DNA of 64,000 nt, from NCBI RefSeq assembly GCF_005144745.1, contig NZ_SWKK01000012.1:186001-250000 (forward strand), in the 5' to 3' direction. A program made the position numbers and the translations under genes. This document shows, piece after piece, positions 24,781 to 33,875 of the stretch; the stretch's first letter is position 1; the number at the start of each line of letters is the position of its first letter. This DNA is from Flavobacterium sp. ASW18X (GTDB taxonomy: Bacteria; Bacteroidota; Bacteroidia; Flavobacteriales; Flavobacteriaceae). The notes under the pieces are model-generated. The model was not told the DNA's origin. It did no database searches and saw nothing but the letters and a program-made list of their open reading frames with translations.

Positions 24781-27700
24781 ATGCTAACTTCACAAATTAA
24801 AATTATAAAACACAAGTATTTATTTGTTTTAAGTGCAATGCTCACCCTAGGTTGTGCCACACATAAACCTCAAGAAATTAAACTGGCTAATGCTGAGAAC
24901 TTAAAAAAGGGTACACCTGTGTATACCTTTTATTTAGCAGGCAATTATGGTAATGCCACCCAGCAACCCAATAAAGCCACTTTAAATGCCTTAAAAAACA
25001 CATTAGAGGATGCTCCAGAAAATAGTATGATGATTTTTACAGGAGATAACGTCACTAATTTAGAAGACAATTGGGATAAAGACAAAAAGGTATTAAAAGA
25101 GCAGTTGGCCTTAGTAGAAGGATACAAGGGAAAAACACTATTTATACCAGGGAACAATGCTTGGAAACAGCATGATACCAATACAGTAGAAGACGTAGAA
25201 AACTATATTAAAGACCAAGAATTAGAAAATATAGAATATTACCCAAAAAATGCATGTCCGCTAGAATATAAAGTTATTAATGACCAGTTAGATTTGATTG
25301 TAGTAGATTCTAAATGGTTTATATCTAACTGGTCCAGAGAAAAAGACATCAACAAAAAATGCCACATTATAGATACCCGTAGACGATTTATGGAGGAGCT
25401 AGAAGGATATTTAAATGATGCACAAGGAAAAAATATTATAATTGCCATGCACCATCCCATATTTAGCAATGGGGAATATGCAGGCCATGCCAGTTTAAAA
25501 GATCATTTAACTCCTTTCCCTATTTACGGTTCTTTAAAAGAAGCCATGTTAGACCTGGGCGCTTTTGACCCAGACCATTTAAACAGTAGAAGGTATAACT
25601 ACCTAAGAATTTTAGTAGCGGCGCTTTCCCAAACAGCGGAACGGGTCACTATAGTATCTGGTCATGAAGAAAGCTTACAATATTTAACGGGGGGCAATAT
25701 ACATCAGGTAATTAGTGGTGCGCTAGCAGATGTACAAGGCACAAATAGAGGTAAAGATAGAATTACTGCCATTGGTGGAACCTTGGAGTTTGAGGGACAA
25801 TATACGCACGGTGCTAATGGGTTTGCCAAGTTAGAATATTTTAAAGATGGGAGTTCTAAGGTTACCTTCATCACACCAGAAGAAAATCAGAAAGAAAAAA
25901 CATTAGCAGTATTAGGCGCCCTACCTACTTATGACAGTTCCAAGACGTATGCAAAAACGAACAAAAGCATAGCAGTGGCTTCTGTTTTAACAGACCCAAA
26001 AGCATATAAAAAACCAGGCCTATATAAATTTTTATGGGGAGACCGTTACCGTAACTATTTTGGTGAGCAGGTAAAAGCACCTGTAGCTTATTTAGATACA
26101 CTTTATGGCGGTTTATCTGTGGTAAAAGAGGGAGGAGGACACCAATCTTTTTCGCTTAGGTTAGAAGATAAGGACGGTAAGCAGTACAATATGCGAAGCC
26201 TTAAAAAAAGTGCAATGAAATATTTGCGTTTTCAACTACCAGGTGTTTCGTTTAATGAAGAAGATTATTTAGATACTTTTCCAGAGGAAGTGGTAACAGA
26301 CTTTTTTACTTCGGCACATCCCTATATGCAATTGGCTATAAACCCTTTGGCTAGAAAGGTAGGTATTAACCATTCTGATACTAAATTATATTACATTCCC
26401 AAACAAGAAATTTTAGAAGAACATAACGAGACCTTTGGGGACGAATTATACTTTATAGAACGTAGACCCTCAGATGAGCAACTGCATTATAAGGGCTATA
26501 GAAGAACCATTACAGAAGCAGGTAGGATTAAGGATTTTGAGAGCACTACAGATATGCTTGAGCTTATTGCGAGTGATGAGGATTATACTATTGACCAGCG
26601 CAATTACATAAGAGCACGGTTATTTGATATGTTGATTGGAGATTGGGATAGGCACCAAGACCAATGGCGTTGGGTAGAATATGAAAAAGAAGATGGTACG
26701 GTAGAATTGATGCCAGTACCAAGAGACAGGGACAATGCATTTCCTAAATTTGATGGATTTGCACTTAAACTAATTAAATTGTTTGCTCCAAATAGTAGAA
26801 GGTTTCAATCTTACGATGCTAACTTTCAGTCTGTTAAATGGTTAAATGTTGGTGGTAATAAATTAGACAGAGCACTTTTAAATGAGTACGATGTTGCTAT
26901 CTGGAAAGAAGAAGCCCAGTACATTATAGATAATTTATCAGATGCGACTATAGATAAGGCATTCACGAACTTGCCAGTAGAAGTGCAAGACAATACTGTA
27001 GAACGTATTAAAACCCAATTAAAATTAAGGAGGGGTCAGCTGCAAAAAGCAGCAGAAGATTATGCCAAATACCTTAATAAAGTTGTTGCCGTTACAGGTA
27101 CAGAAAAGGATGATAAATTCCAAATAGAGCGCTTAGTAGATGGTAAAACCAGGGTTACTGTAGAGCGTATTTTTAGTGATAAGCAAAATGAGGTAATGTA
27201 CGATAGAACATTTACTAAAGATGTTACTAAAGAAATTTGGATTTATGGTTTAGGGGACGATGATGTGTTTGAAATTAAGGGTGATGGCGACCACAAAATT
27301 AAATTACGCATTGTCGGCGGCTATGGAGAAGACGCCTACGATTTTGAGAATACAAACCGAGTAAAATTGTATGAGTGGGACCACGAAAAATCTGAATTTA
27401 AAGATAAAGTACCTGCCAAGCAGATGAGTGATATATATACCACCAATAACTATCATTGGCGCTATTTTAAACCTAATATGAATATTGTGGCTCCAAAAAT
27501 AGGATTCCGTACAGATGATGGTTTATTTGTTGGTTTGGGTGATACCTACATTAAACAAGGACTTAATGCAGACGATTTTAAACAAAAACATAGCTTTTTA
27601 GCCAATTATTATTTCGGGTTTAAAGCGGTAGAATTACAATATACAGGTGTTTTTACCAACATATTTCCCAAATGGAATTTTGAGGTAGAAGGGTATTATA

Positions 27701-28503
27701 CTAGTGACAAATACACCAAAAACTTCTTTGGAATAGGGAATGAAACAATAAATAATGAAGATGCACTAGATAGAGATTATTACCGAGCAAGGATTAGGCA
27801 AATAAAGGCCCGCGCTGGTATAGCTTATTATGATTTACGATTTAACGCTTTATTTGAATCTTTTGAAGTAAGTGAAAACGAAAATCGCTTGTTTAACCCA
27901 TCAAATTTAAATCCAGCCTTGTTCGATGCACAAAATTATGCTGGGGCAGAGGTTTCTGCTCAATACGATAGGGATAATGCAGATGATTTCCCTACCAAAG
28001 CCATTTTATTTGCTTTAAGGGCAGGGTACAAAATGAATTTAGATAATAGTAATAATAAGTTTGGTTATGCTAGTTTTAAAACTGCTTTTGCCCATAAGTT
28101 ATTAAATTCAGGGAATTTAGTTTTAGCATCAGAAGCAGAGGTAAGTACAAATATTGGAGCTAACCCATACTATTTTTACCATGCACAATCCTTAGGTGGC
28201 AATAATGGTTTGCGTGGTTTTCGCGATGAACGTTTTGCTGGGCACTCTTATTTTTATCAATCTACCGACTTAAAATTGCGTTTAGGGCACACGGTTACAC
28301 CAGTAACTCCAGTTACTTTCGGTTTATATGGTGGTTTTGATTATGGTCGCGTTTGGGAAAGAGAACAGGTAAGCAATGAATGGCATACAAGCCAAGGAGG
28401 TGGTTTATGGATTAGTACTTTAAAAGCTTTTAATTTTAACATTGGTTATTTCAATTCTAAAGAAAACAACCTCATCCAAGTTGGGTTTGGATACGATTTC
28501 TAA
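24781..28503 (+). CDS. Fusion of a degenerate metallophosphatase domain to an outer-membrane barrel
   Basis: A 1240-residue lipoprotein-type precursor (lipobox L-T-L-G-C, Cys25). Residues about 45-370 have the calcineurin-like phosphoesterase layout, but the metal-site motifs are altered: G-N-Y-G-N-A, G-D-N-V-T-N, G-N-N-A-W (usual G-N-H-D-W), H-H-P intact, and G-H-E-E-S (usual G-H-E-H-N). A central domain (about 420-800) carries G-D-W-D-R-H-Q-D-Q-W-R-W. The last 350 residues are a BamA/Omp85-like barrel (L-G-G-N-N-G-L-R-G-F-R-D-E-R-F near 1140) ending in Phe. Related Bacteroidetes proteins are annotated as metallophosphoesterases. The role is unknown. Confidence 0.8.
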   Translation: MLTSQIKIIKHKYLFVLSAMLTLGCATHKPQEIKLANAENLKKGTPVYTFYLAGNYGNATQQPNKATLNALKNTLEDAPENSMMIFTGDNVTNLEDNWDKDKKVLKEQLALVEGYKGKTLFIPGNNAWKQHDTNTVEDVENYIKDQELENIEYYPKNACPLEYKVINDQLDLIVVDSKWFISNWSREKDINKKCHIIDTRRRFMEELEGYLNDAQGKNIIIAMHHPIFSNGEYAGHASLKDHLTPFPIYGSLKEAMLDLGAFDPDHLNSRRYNYLRILVAALSQTAERVTIVSGHEESLQYLTGGNIHQVISGALADVQGTNRGKDRITAIGGTLEFEGQYTHGANGFAKLEYFKDGSSKVTFITPEENQKEKTLAVLGALPTYDSSKTYAKTNKSIAVASVLTDPKAYKKPGLYKFLWGDRYRNYFGEQVKAPVAYLDTLYGGLSVVKEGGGHQSFSLRLEDKDGKQYNMRSLKKSAMKYLRFQLPGVSFNEEDYLDTFPEEVVTDFFTSAHPYMQLAINPLARKVGINHSDTKLYYIPKQEILEEHNETFGDELYFIERRPSDEQLHYKGYRRTITEAGRIKDFESTTDMLELIASDEDYTIDQRNYIRARLFDMLIGDWDRHQDQWRWVEYEKEDGTVELMPVPRDRDNAFPKFDGFALKLIKLFAPNSRRFQSYDANFQSVKWLNVGGNKLDRALLNEYDVAIWKEEAQYIIDNLSDATIDKAFTNLPVEVQDNTVERIKTQLKLRRGQLQKAAEDYAKYLNKVVAVTGTEKDDKFQIERLVDGKTRVTVERIFSDKQNEVMYDRTFTKDVTKEIWIYGLGDDDVFEIKGDGDHKIKLRIVGGYGEDAYDFENTNRVKLYEWDHEKSEFKDKVPAKQMSDIYTTNNYHWRYFKPNMNIVAPKIGFRTDDGLFVGLGDTYIKQGLNADDFKQKHSFLANYYFGFKAVELQYTGVFTNIFPKWNFEVEGYYTSDKYTKNFFGIGNETINNEDALDRDYYRARIRQIKARAGIAYYDLRFNALFESFEVSENENRLFNPSNLNPALFDAQNYAGAEVSAQYDRDNADDFPTKAILFALRAGYKMNLDNSNNKFGYASFKTAFAHKLLNSGNLVLASEAEVSTNIGANPYYFYHAQSLGGNNGLRGFRDERFAGHSYFYQSTDLKLRLGHTVTPVTPVTFGLYGGFDYGRVWEREQVSNEWHTSQGGGLWISTLKAFNFNIGYFNSKENNLIQVGFGYDF

Positions 28504-28584
28504 TGCAAAGGGCCATGCTACTAAATACAACTTATTTACAAACTTTGGTTAATAAGTAAGCTGTAAGGTTATACATAAAACTGC

Positions 28585-28592
28585 TACTTTTG
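28585..28592 (+). promoter_or_regulatory. -7 promoter element for trxB
   Basis: TACTTTTG is an exact TAnnTTTG, 29 bases before the trxB ATG. Confidence 0.5.
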
Positions 28593-28621
28593 TAGTACCA
28601 AAGCTAAAAGTTTAGAAAGAG

Positions 28622-29590
28622 ATGACTCAAGGTATTGAAAGGATAAAAACGTTGATTATTGGTTCTGGTCCTGCGGGCTATACTGCAGCAATTTATGCAG
28701 CTAGAGCAGACCTTAAACCAGTTATGTATACAGGTATGGAACCTGGAGGCCAGTTAACAACTACCACAGAAGTAGATAATTTTCCAGGTTATCCAGAAGG
28801 TATAGACGGTCCTACTATGATGATGCAACTACAGCAACAAGCGGAGCGTTTTGGTACAGAAGTACGTATTGGGATGATTACTGCAGTAGAATTTAGTGAC
28901 GAAGTTGGCGGCATTCATAAAGTAACGGTAGACGATAGTACACAAATAGAGGCAGAGACCGTAATTATCAGCACGGGCGCTTCTGCAAAATATCTTGGGT
29001 TGCCAAGTGAACAAAAATTACGCGGTGGTGGAGTATCTGCCTGCGCGGTTTGTGATGGATTCTTCTACAAAGGTCAAGATGTTGCCATTGTAGGTGCAGG
29101 TGACACGGCGGCAGAAGAGGCTTCTTATCTTGCTAACATTTGTAAAAAAGTAACTATGTTAGTGCGTAAAGACCACATGAGAGCCTCTAAAGCTATGCAA
29201 CACCGTGTAAACAGCTTAGAAAATATAGAAGTTCGGTATAATACAGAAGTAGATGAGGTTTTAGGAGACCAAGTTGTAGAAGGTTTACGTATGGTGAATA
29301 ACCAAACAGGAGAAAAGGAAGAAATAGCAATTACAGGTCTTTTTATAGCCATTGGGCATAAGCCTAATACAGATATTTTTAAAGGACAGTTAACCATGGA
29401 TGAAACAGGCTACATAGTAACGCAACCGGGTTCTACAAAAACAAACAAACCAGGCGTTTTTGCAAGTGGTGATGCTCAAGATAAAGTTTACAGACAGGCG
29501 ATAACGGCAGCAGGTACAGGTTGTATGGCAGCCTTGGATGCAGAGCGTTATTTGGCGGCTGTGGAATCTAAAGAAATCATGGAAGCATAA
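28622..29590 (+). CDS. trxB: Thioredoxin-disulfide reductase
   Basis: FAD/NADPH enzyme that reduces thioredoxin in the cytoplasm, 322 residues. The FAD-binding G-S-G-P-A-G-Y-T-A-A is at residues 14-23. The redox centre C-A-V-C-D-G places the Cys pair at 141 and 144. The NADPH site G-A-G-D-T-A-A-E-E-A follows, and the C-terminal G-V-F-A-S-G-D-A-Q-D closes the FAD domain. It is monocistronic, with its own promoter element and a strong terminator. Confidence 0.97.
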   Translation: MTQGIERIKTLIIGSGPAGYTAAIYAARADLKPVMYTGMEPGGQLTTTTEVDNFPGYPEGIDGPTMMMQLQQQAERFGTEVRIGMITAVEFSDEVGGIHKVTVDDSTQIEAETVIISTGASAKYLGLPSEQKLRGGGVSACAVCDGFFYKGQDVAIVGAGDTAAEEASYLANICKKVTMLVRKDHMRASKAMQHRVNSLENIEVRYNTEVDEVLGDQVVEGLRMVNNQTGEKEEIAITGLFIAIGHKPNTDIFKGQLTMDETGYIVTQPGSTKTNKPGVFASGDAQDKVYRQAITAAGTGCMAALDAERYLAAVESKEIMEA

Positions 29591-29614
29591 TTTACATATA
29601 TTAAGAAACTAAAA

Positions 29615-29648
29615 AAGCCACATGAATATTTCATGTGGCTTTTTTTTT
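29615..29648 (+). terminator. Intrinsic terminator after trxB
   Basis: Perfect 10-bp stem AGCCACATGA against TCATGTGGCT, 5-nt loop, A6 before and T9 after. It may also serve the convergent gene from the other strand. Confidence 0.92.
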
Positions 29649-29663
29649 CTAGCCGCAGATGGT

Positions 29664-30110
29664 CTAATCTATTTTTCGATAATTTTCGGAAAAGGTACGT
29701 TGGCCTTCTTCATCTAAATTTATCTGGCTGTAAACCTTATCCTTCAATTTAAGTTCAAAGGTAAATACCCTCATGGTATCTAGAGATTTCATCATTTGGG
29801 CATCGCCATATTCAATGGTTTCTATAAGCTTGTTGTCTGTTATCTTATAGGTGCCATACCCAAACCTGCCATTCGGTTCTTCGGGTACAAATCTGCTCCA
29901 CATAATGTAGCCATTAAAGTACATCTTAATTTGTCTGTACCCATTGGCTTTAATTATGGTATCCGTCACATTAATTCCATCATCATAGTTGTAAAAGCTC
30001 TCCAGTTCCCATGTGCCTTGGATGGATTTTTCGCTCACGGGTTGGTCAGGGGTCGGTTGGGTCGCGCTTGCACCCACAAAAAGCAAAATAAATGCGAGTA
30101 AACTTTTCAT
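29664..30110 (-). CDS. Exported lipocalin-like protein of unknown function
   Basis: A 148-residue protein with a signal peptide (cleavage near A-S-A, residue 16) and a small beta-barrel-like body: I-Q-G-T-W-E-L near 30, Y-F-N-G-Y-I-M-W-S-R near 64, and Y-G-T-Y-K-I. The G-T-W-E-L start and the alternating strands resemble lipocalin-like DUF families found widely in Bacteroidetes. No catalytic motif is seen. It lies between two terminators and appears monocistronic. Confidence 0.65.
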   Translation of the reverse strand: MKSLLAFILLFVGASATQPTPDQPVSEKSIQGTWELESFYNYDDGINVTDTIIKANGYRQIKMYFNGYIMWSRFVPEEPNGRFGYGTYKITDNKLIETIEYGDAQMMKSLDTMRVFTFELKLKDKVYSQINLDEEGQRTFSENYRKID

Positions 30111-30186
30111 ATCCCTGAGTTTAGTTTAATTAAATAATGACAATAAATTACGATAAATATTTAACTTTTAATATAATAAAAGCAAA

Positions 30187-30220
30187 AAAGCCATCACATT
30201 ACTAATTATGTGATGGCTTT
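30187..30220 (-). terminator. Terminator after the GIN-domain gene
   Basis: Stem AAAGCCATCACAT against ATGTGATGGCTTT (13 bp) with an 8-nt loop, 21 bases past the minus-strand stop. Confidence 0.88.
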
Positions 30221-30240
30221 AAAATTGTATTTATTAATTT

Positions 30241-30963
30241 TTAATCTCTTCTAATAGACCCAGAAACTGATTTATTAGTTTTCACCGTAGGGTCACCAGC
30301 GTAAGAAATATCCGCACCACTACTCGCATCTGCTACAAGCATTTCAGTAACGTTAACAGAAATATCTGCACCACTACTGGCATTTGCCTTACATTCTCTA
30401 GTCCGTAAGCTTCTCGCTTTAATATCAGAACCGCTACTAGCACTAGCTACTAATTTATCTGTACTACCTGTAATGGTTATATCTGCACCACTACTACAAT
30501 CCGCTTCAATACCACGAGCAATTAAGTCCACCTCAATATCTGACCCGCTGCTAGCATTTAAACTCACATGTTCTGCAGTAATACTGTTTTCTGATATTAA
30601 ATCGGCGCCACTAGAGGTAGATAGTTCAGTAACTTCTGGGAGTGTAACATAAACTTTTTTAGTGGCTCTACCAATGTTTTCTATGGCATGGATTTTAAGT
30701 TTATCACCTTCAATGTCAGTACCAATTAATCCAATTATATTTTCGTCTGCTTCAACACGTATTTCATAAGAATTCCCTTGGACTACAAAGACATCCATAC
30801 CTTCAGAAGCATGAATAACGGTAAAATCTCCAGTAACGGAACGGGTTTCTTCTACTACTTGTCCGTTACCTTTGGTACCATCTCCAAAGTTAACATCAAA
30901 GGCGCAAGAGCTGGCAAATATGGCCAATAGGGCTGTGATTATGATTCTTACTAATGTTGTCAT
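30241..30963 (-). CDS. GIN-domain (DUF2807) lipoprotein
   Basis: A 240-residue lipoprotein (lipobox A-S-S-C, Cys20). Residues about 35-235 form the head GIN domain, a beta-helix-like fold in which S-S-G-A-D-I or S-S-G-S-D-I recurs five times, with a related S-G-A-D-L before them. It is third after padR and the PspC gene on the same strand, 94 bases from the PspC gene, which ends in similar acidic Gly repeats. An envelope adhesion or stress role is often assumed for the family, but the function is unproven. Confidence 0.88.
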   Translation of the reverse strand: MTTLVRIIITALLAIFASSCAFDVNFGDGTKGNGQVVEETRSVTGDFTVIHASEGMDVFVVQGNSYEIRVEADENIIGLIGTDIEGDKLKIHAIENIGRATKKVYVTLPEVTELSTSSGADLISENSITAEHVSLNASSGSDIEVDLIARGIEADCSSGADITITGSTDKLVASASSGSDIKARSLRTRECKANASSGADISVNVTEMLVADASSGADISYAGDPTVKTNKSVSGSIRRD

Positions 30964-31057
30964 GATTGTTTGTTTTTTAAGATTGATTAAATTTCCTTTT
31001 TATTGCTTAATTATTAGCATTTTATTTACTGAATTGTCGTTTTTAAAGGGTCAGTTG

Positions 31058-32830
31058 TTAGTTGTTGTCCTTGGCTTTTAATTGTACCCCGTTTTCATCT
31101 ATTTTAAGGATAACAGATTCGCTTCCATCTTTTACGTCTATATCTATCCCGTTTTCTCCAATTTTTACATGTCCGTTTTCGTCTCCCACGTTAATATCAA
31201 TTCCAGATTCACTTATGTTGATTTTACCCTGTTCGTCTGTTTCAGGGTCTTCTGGGCAATTTAGACACTCTAAGATGCCATCATTGCCCATGACCCAATG
31301 GTAATCAACTATTTCACTACGGTAAAAATCTTTGTTATTTTTAGTACTCCACCCAATGTGTCTGTCTAGGTTTTCCGCAAAAATTACTACGGTACCAACA
31401 GGAACAAACAACTCTGCCCTTACCTCTTGATTTCGCATTTTTGCTTCTTTAGGTGTTGTTAAATAATTATTTATGATGAATTGATTTTTGTCTAATTGAT
31501 AATCAAACGCAATTTTTTCTGCTCTTGCTCTAGCTTCCTCAAAAGAGCTGCCATCCGCATCTCTTTTAATTTTTATTTGAGTCAGCGTGTCCGTAGCTTT
31601 TTTTACATCTAAACGTATGTTTTTAGAATAAATAATGGGTTCGCCATCATCAGAGAAAACCAGCTCTAATCCTTCATAACGCATGCTATTTTCAAAATCT
31701 AAATCTTGAGCACTACGCGTACTAATGTAAAGGGTATCATTAGACTTGTTTATGGGCAATACGCGAGTTTCTGTAGTTGTACCAGTATAGGCATATGCCA
31801 TAGATTGTTTAATACCTAAATACACTAGGCAAGCCGTAGCAATAAGCCAAACCCCAAACAAGGTATATTTAGCTACATTACCAATAGATTTAAGATTAGA
31901 AACTAATATTTTTAATCCTAAATACAGCAAAAAGAAGAAAGGAATACCAATGGCAAAAAATACAAGTAAAGAAACCAACCAAATTGGTGTTCCTGTAGTA
32001 TTTACCATATTGTAAAAATCCACACCGGGTATATTAACTGATTTTATGATACCTATGGTAAACATGCTGATAAAAAGACCTATTAAGGCAGCTGCCCCAG
32101 TAATTATCATGAGTATGCCTATGAACTTGCCAAATATTTTAAAGATGAACATAAAAATATCTGCAATCGTATCAAAAAAAGTTTTGGAGCTGCTCTTAAC
32201 TTGGTTTCCTACCTTTTGGTAGTCCACGCTTTTAACTTTGTCTGCAACATCAACAAACCCCTCTTTTACTTTGCGTTCTATATTGCTGATGTTGACGGGC
32301 TCTCCCCGCATGTCTAGTTTTTGACTTGTAGATGCAGCTTCTGGCACTAAAATCCAAAGAATAATGTAAATAAGAATCCAGAATCCAGAGGTAACTAGTG
32401 CTAAGAATATAAATGCCAAACGTATCCAAAGGCTATCCACCCCTAAATAATGTTCTAAACCAGCACATACGCCACTAATATATTTTTGGTCAATATCTCT
32501 ATACAGTTTTTTACCTTTTCTTGGTTTTTCTGTATGGGTTTTGGGTGTGTCTTCAAAAATATCTTCGTCTACCATATAATCTTCTGGTTGCCCCATGATG
32601 TTGATTACGTGGTCTACCTCTTTTTGCGTGATAACCTGACGGTCATGCTCCATTTTTTCTGAAAAAAGCTCAGCAATCCTGGCCTCTATATCCATGATTA
32701 TTTCTTCGCTACCTGCAGTGCCTGCAAAAGACCTTTTAATAGCTTCTAGGTAGCGCCTTAGCTTAGTATACGCCTCTTCATCTATATGAAAGAAGGTATT
32801 TGCCAAATTTATGTTTACTGTCTTGTTCAT
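31058..32830 (-). CDS. PspC-domain envelope-stress membrane protein
   Basis: From the ATG at 32830 the product has 590 residues. A further 21 codons upstream run into padR and do not look conserved. The N-terminal cytoplasmic domain is followed by the PspC segment near 115-170 (K-L-Y-R-D, I-S-G-V-C-A-G-L-E-H-Y-L-G-V-D) with its membrane helix. Three more helix regions follow between 220 and 360. The C-terminal region ends in acidic Gly-rich repeats (G-E-N-G-I-D-I-D-V). It starts 14 bases after the padR stop, so PadR probably controls it. Confidence 0.88.
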   Translation of the reverse strand: MNKTVNINLANTFFHIDEEAYTKLRRYLEAIKRSFAGTAGSEEIIMDIEARIAELFSEKMEHDRQVITQKEVDHVINIMGQPEDYMVDEDIFEDTPKTHTEKPRKGKKLYRDIDQKYISGVCAGLEHYLGVDSLWIRLAFIFLALVTSGFWILIYIILWILVPEAASTSQKLDMRGEPVNISNIERKVKEGFVDVADKVKSVDYQKVGNQVKSSSKTFFDTIADIFMFIFKIFGKFIGILMIITGAAALIGLFISMFTIGIIKSVNIPGVDFYNMVNTTGTPIWLVSLLVFFAIGIPFFFLLYLGLKILVSNLKSIGNVAKYTLFGVWLIATACLVYLGIKQSMAYAYTGTTTETRVLPINKSNDTLYISTRSAQDLDFENSMRYEGLELVFSDDGEPIIYSKNIRLDVKKATDTLTQIKIKRDADGSSFEEARARAEKIAFDYQLDKNQFIINNYLTTPKEAKMRNQEVRAELFVPVGTVVIFAENLDRHIGWSTKNNKDFYRSEIVDYHWVMGNDGILECLNCPEDPETDEQGKINISESGIDINVGDENGHVKIGENGIDIDVKDGSESVILKIDENGVQLKAKDNN

Positions 32831-32844
32831 TTTTTGTTGATGTC

Positions 32845-33174
32845 TTAATTGTTGTTGGTTACCAGGTTTACTGCATTTCTTAACTCGTCCCAAGTGCCAT
32901 TTAATTCTTTTAAGAATAATTGACCTGTTTCTGTTAGGGCGTAGTATTTTCTAGGCGGGCCAGAGGTAGACTCTTCCCACCGGTAATTTAATAGTCCCGC
33001 ATTTTTTAAACGCGTCAGTAGGGGATATATAGTGCCTTCTACCACAAGCATCTTAGCGTCTTTTAGGGCTCCTAAAATCTCAGAAGCATACTTGTCCTCA
33101 TCTTTTAAAATAGATAAGATACAGTACTCCAGAACCCCTTTGCGCATTTGTGCTTTTGTGTTTTCTATATTCAT
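32845..33174 (-). CDS. PadR-family transcriptional regulator
   Basis: Winged-helix regulator of 109 residues, the short form without a C-terminal helical domain. The signature pieces are L-E-Y-C-I-L-S-I-L, Y-A-S-E-I-L, V-V-E-G-T-I-Y-P-L-L-T-R-L and P-P-R-K-Y-Y-A-L-T-E-T-G. It heads the group padR, PspC, GIN-domain and most likely represses it in response to envelope signals. Its leader contains two strong hairpins. Confidence 0.93.
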   Translation of the reverse strand: MNIENTKAQMRKGVLEYCILSILKDEDKYASEILGALKDAKMLVVEGTIYPLLTRLKNAGLLNYRWEESTSGPPRKYYALTETGQLFLKELNGTWDELRNAVNLVTNNN

Positions 33175-33189
33175 AACTTCATGGTTCTT

Positions 33190-33294
33190 AATTTTCCGGA
33201 CTGGGTCCGGGATTTGATTAACTGTTCGTTTTTTTGCTTTACAATTTGGTTTCCTTTCGGCACTCCTTGATGAGGGGAGCGCCTGGAAACCGCT
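33190..33294 (-). promoter_or_regulatory. Structured leader upstream of padR
   Basis: On the minus strand a composite hairpin spans 33291-33248: outer arms GGTTTCC and GGAAACC, inner arms GGCGCTCC and GGAGTGCC (one G-U pair), a 9-nt loop and a GAAA bulge. A second hairpin (CCGGAC, 3-nt loop, GTCCGG) lies at 33210-33196, about 22 bases before the padR ATG. The inner stem pairs fully only as minus-strand RNA. The rest of the gap (33295-33362) holds GATTGATT-like repeats only. Confidence 0.5.
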
Positions 33295-33362
33295 TTTTGA
33301 TTGATTGATGTTGTTGTTTTTTGATGATTGATTGATGAATAAACTCCTATTTCTGAGTGTTT

Positions 33363-33875
33363 TTATTGCAGTAATTGATGGTCATAACTTAACTCTCTTT
33401 TTAGTTTCCATTCGCCATTTTCTATAATCCATATATGGGTAAATTTGGCAATGTCTCCCTTTTTATACGTTTGGTTTTGGTCTAAAGAGCTAAAACTATG
33501 TACCCCATGTTGTATAGCTCCATACAAAACCTCTTTTTTATATAATGGATAAACTTTAAAACTATCTGTAACCAAATGGCGCTTAGCTGGGGGCAATGCC
33601 CTTGAACCTCTTCTGTTGCACGCCTCTTGCATTGGTCTTAAAAATGCTTCTTTACCTTCTGTAAAGCCTCCCTTATCATGATAAAACTCAAAATCTTCTG
33701 TAAAGAGCTGGTCAAGATAATCTGTGTTGCAGGTGTTAAAAGCAGCATCAAACAGTAAGCTGTCCTTCTTTGCCAATAACTTATACAGCTCGTCTGTTTT
33801 GTTGAGTTGACACCATGATGTGTGCACATTAAGTAATAGCAATAGTAAACTTAACGATAGTACATTTTGCATCAC
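33363..33875 (-). CDS. Exported DUF4440/SnoaL-like protein
   Basis: A 170-residue protein with a signal peptide (hydrophobic 5-18, then S-W-C-Q). The body has the NTF2-like cone pattern of DUF4440: L-L-A-K-K-D-S-L-L-F-D-A-A-F, then D-Y-L-D-Q-L-F-T-E-D-F-E-F-Y-H-D, and at the end F-T-H-I-W-I-I-E-N-G-E-W-K-L-K-R. Its ATG overlaps the stop of the upstream DUF4870 gene by four bases (33872-33875), so the two are coupled. A ligand-binding or minor enzymatic role is possible, but none is shown. Confidence 0.8.
   Translation of the reverse strand: MMQNVLSLSLLLLLLNVHTSWCQLNKTDELYKLLAKKDSLLFDAAFNTCNTDYLDQLFTEDFEFYHDKGGFTEGKEAFLRPMQEACNRRGSRALPPAKRHLVTDSFKVYPLYKKEVLYGAIQHGVHSFSSLDQNQTYKKGDIAKFTHIWIIENGEWKLKRELSYDHQLLQ

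Noticed and set aside
29796-30101. Open frame of 101 codons opposite the lipocalin-like gene
   Set aside because: It runs against a gene with a clear signal peptide and its own terminators. No domain is visible.
33301-33345. GATTGATT-like repeats as a CRISPR or satellite array
   Set aside because: Only a few short imperfect copies without spacers of regular length.
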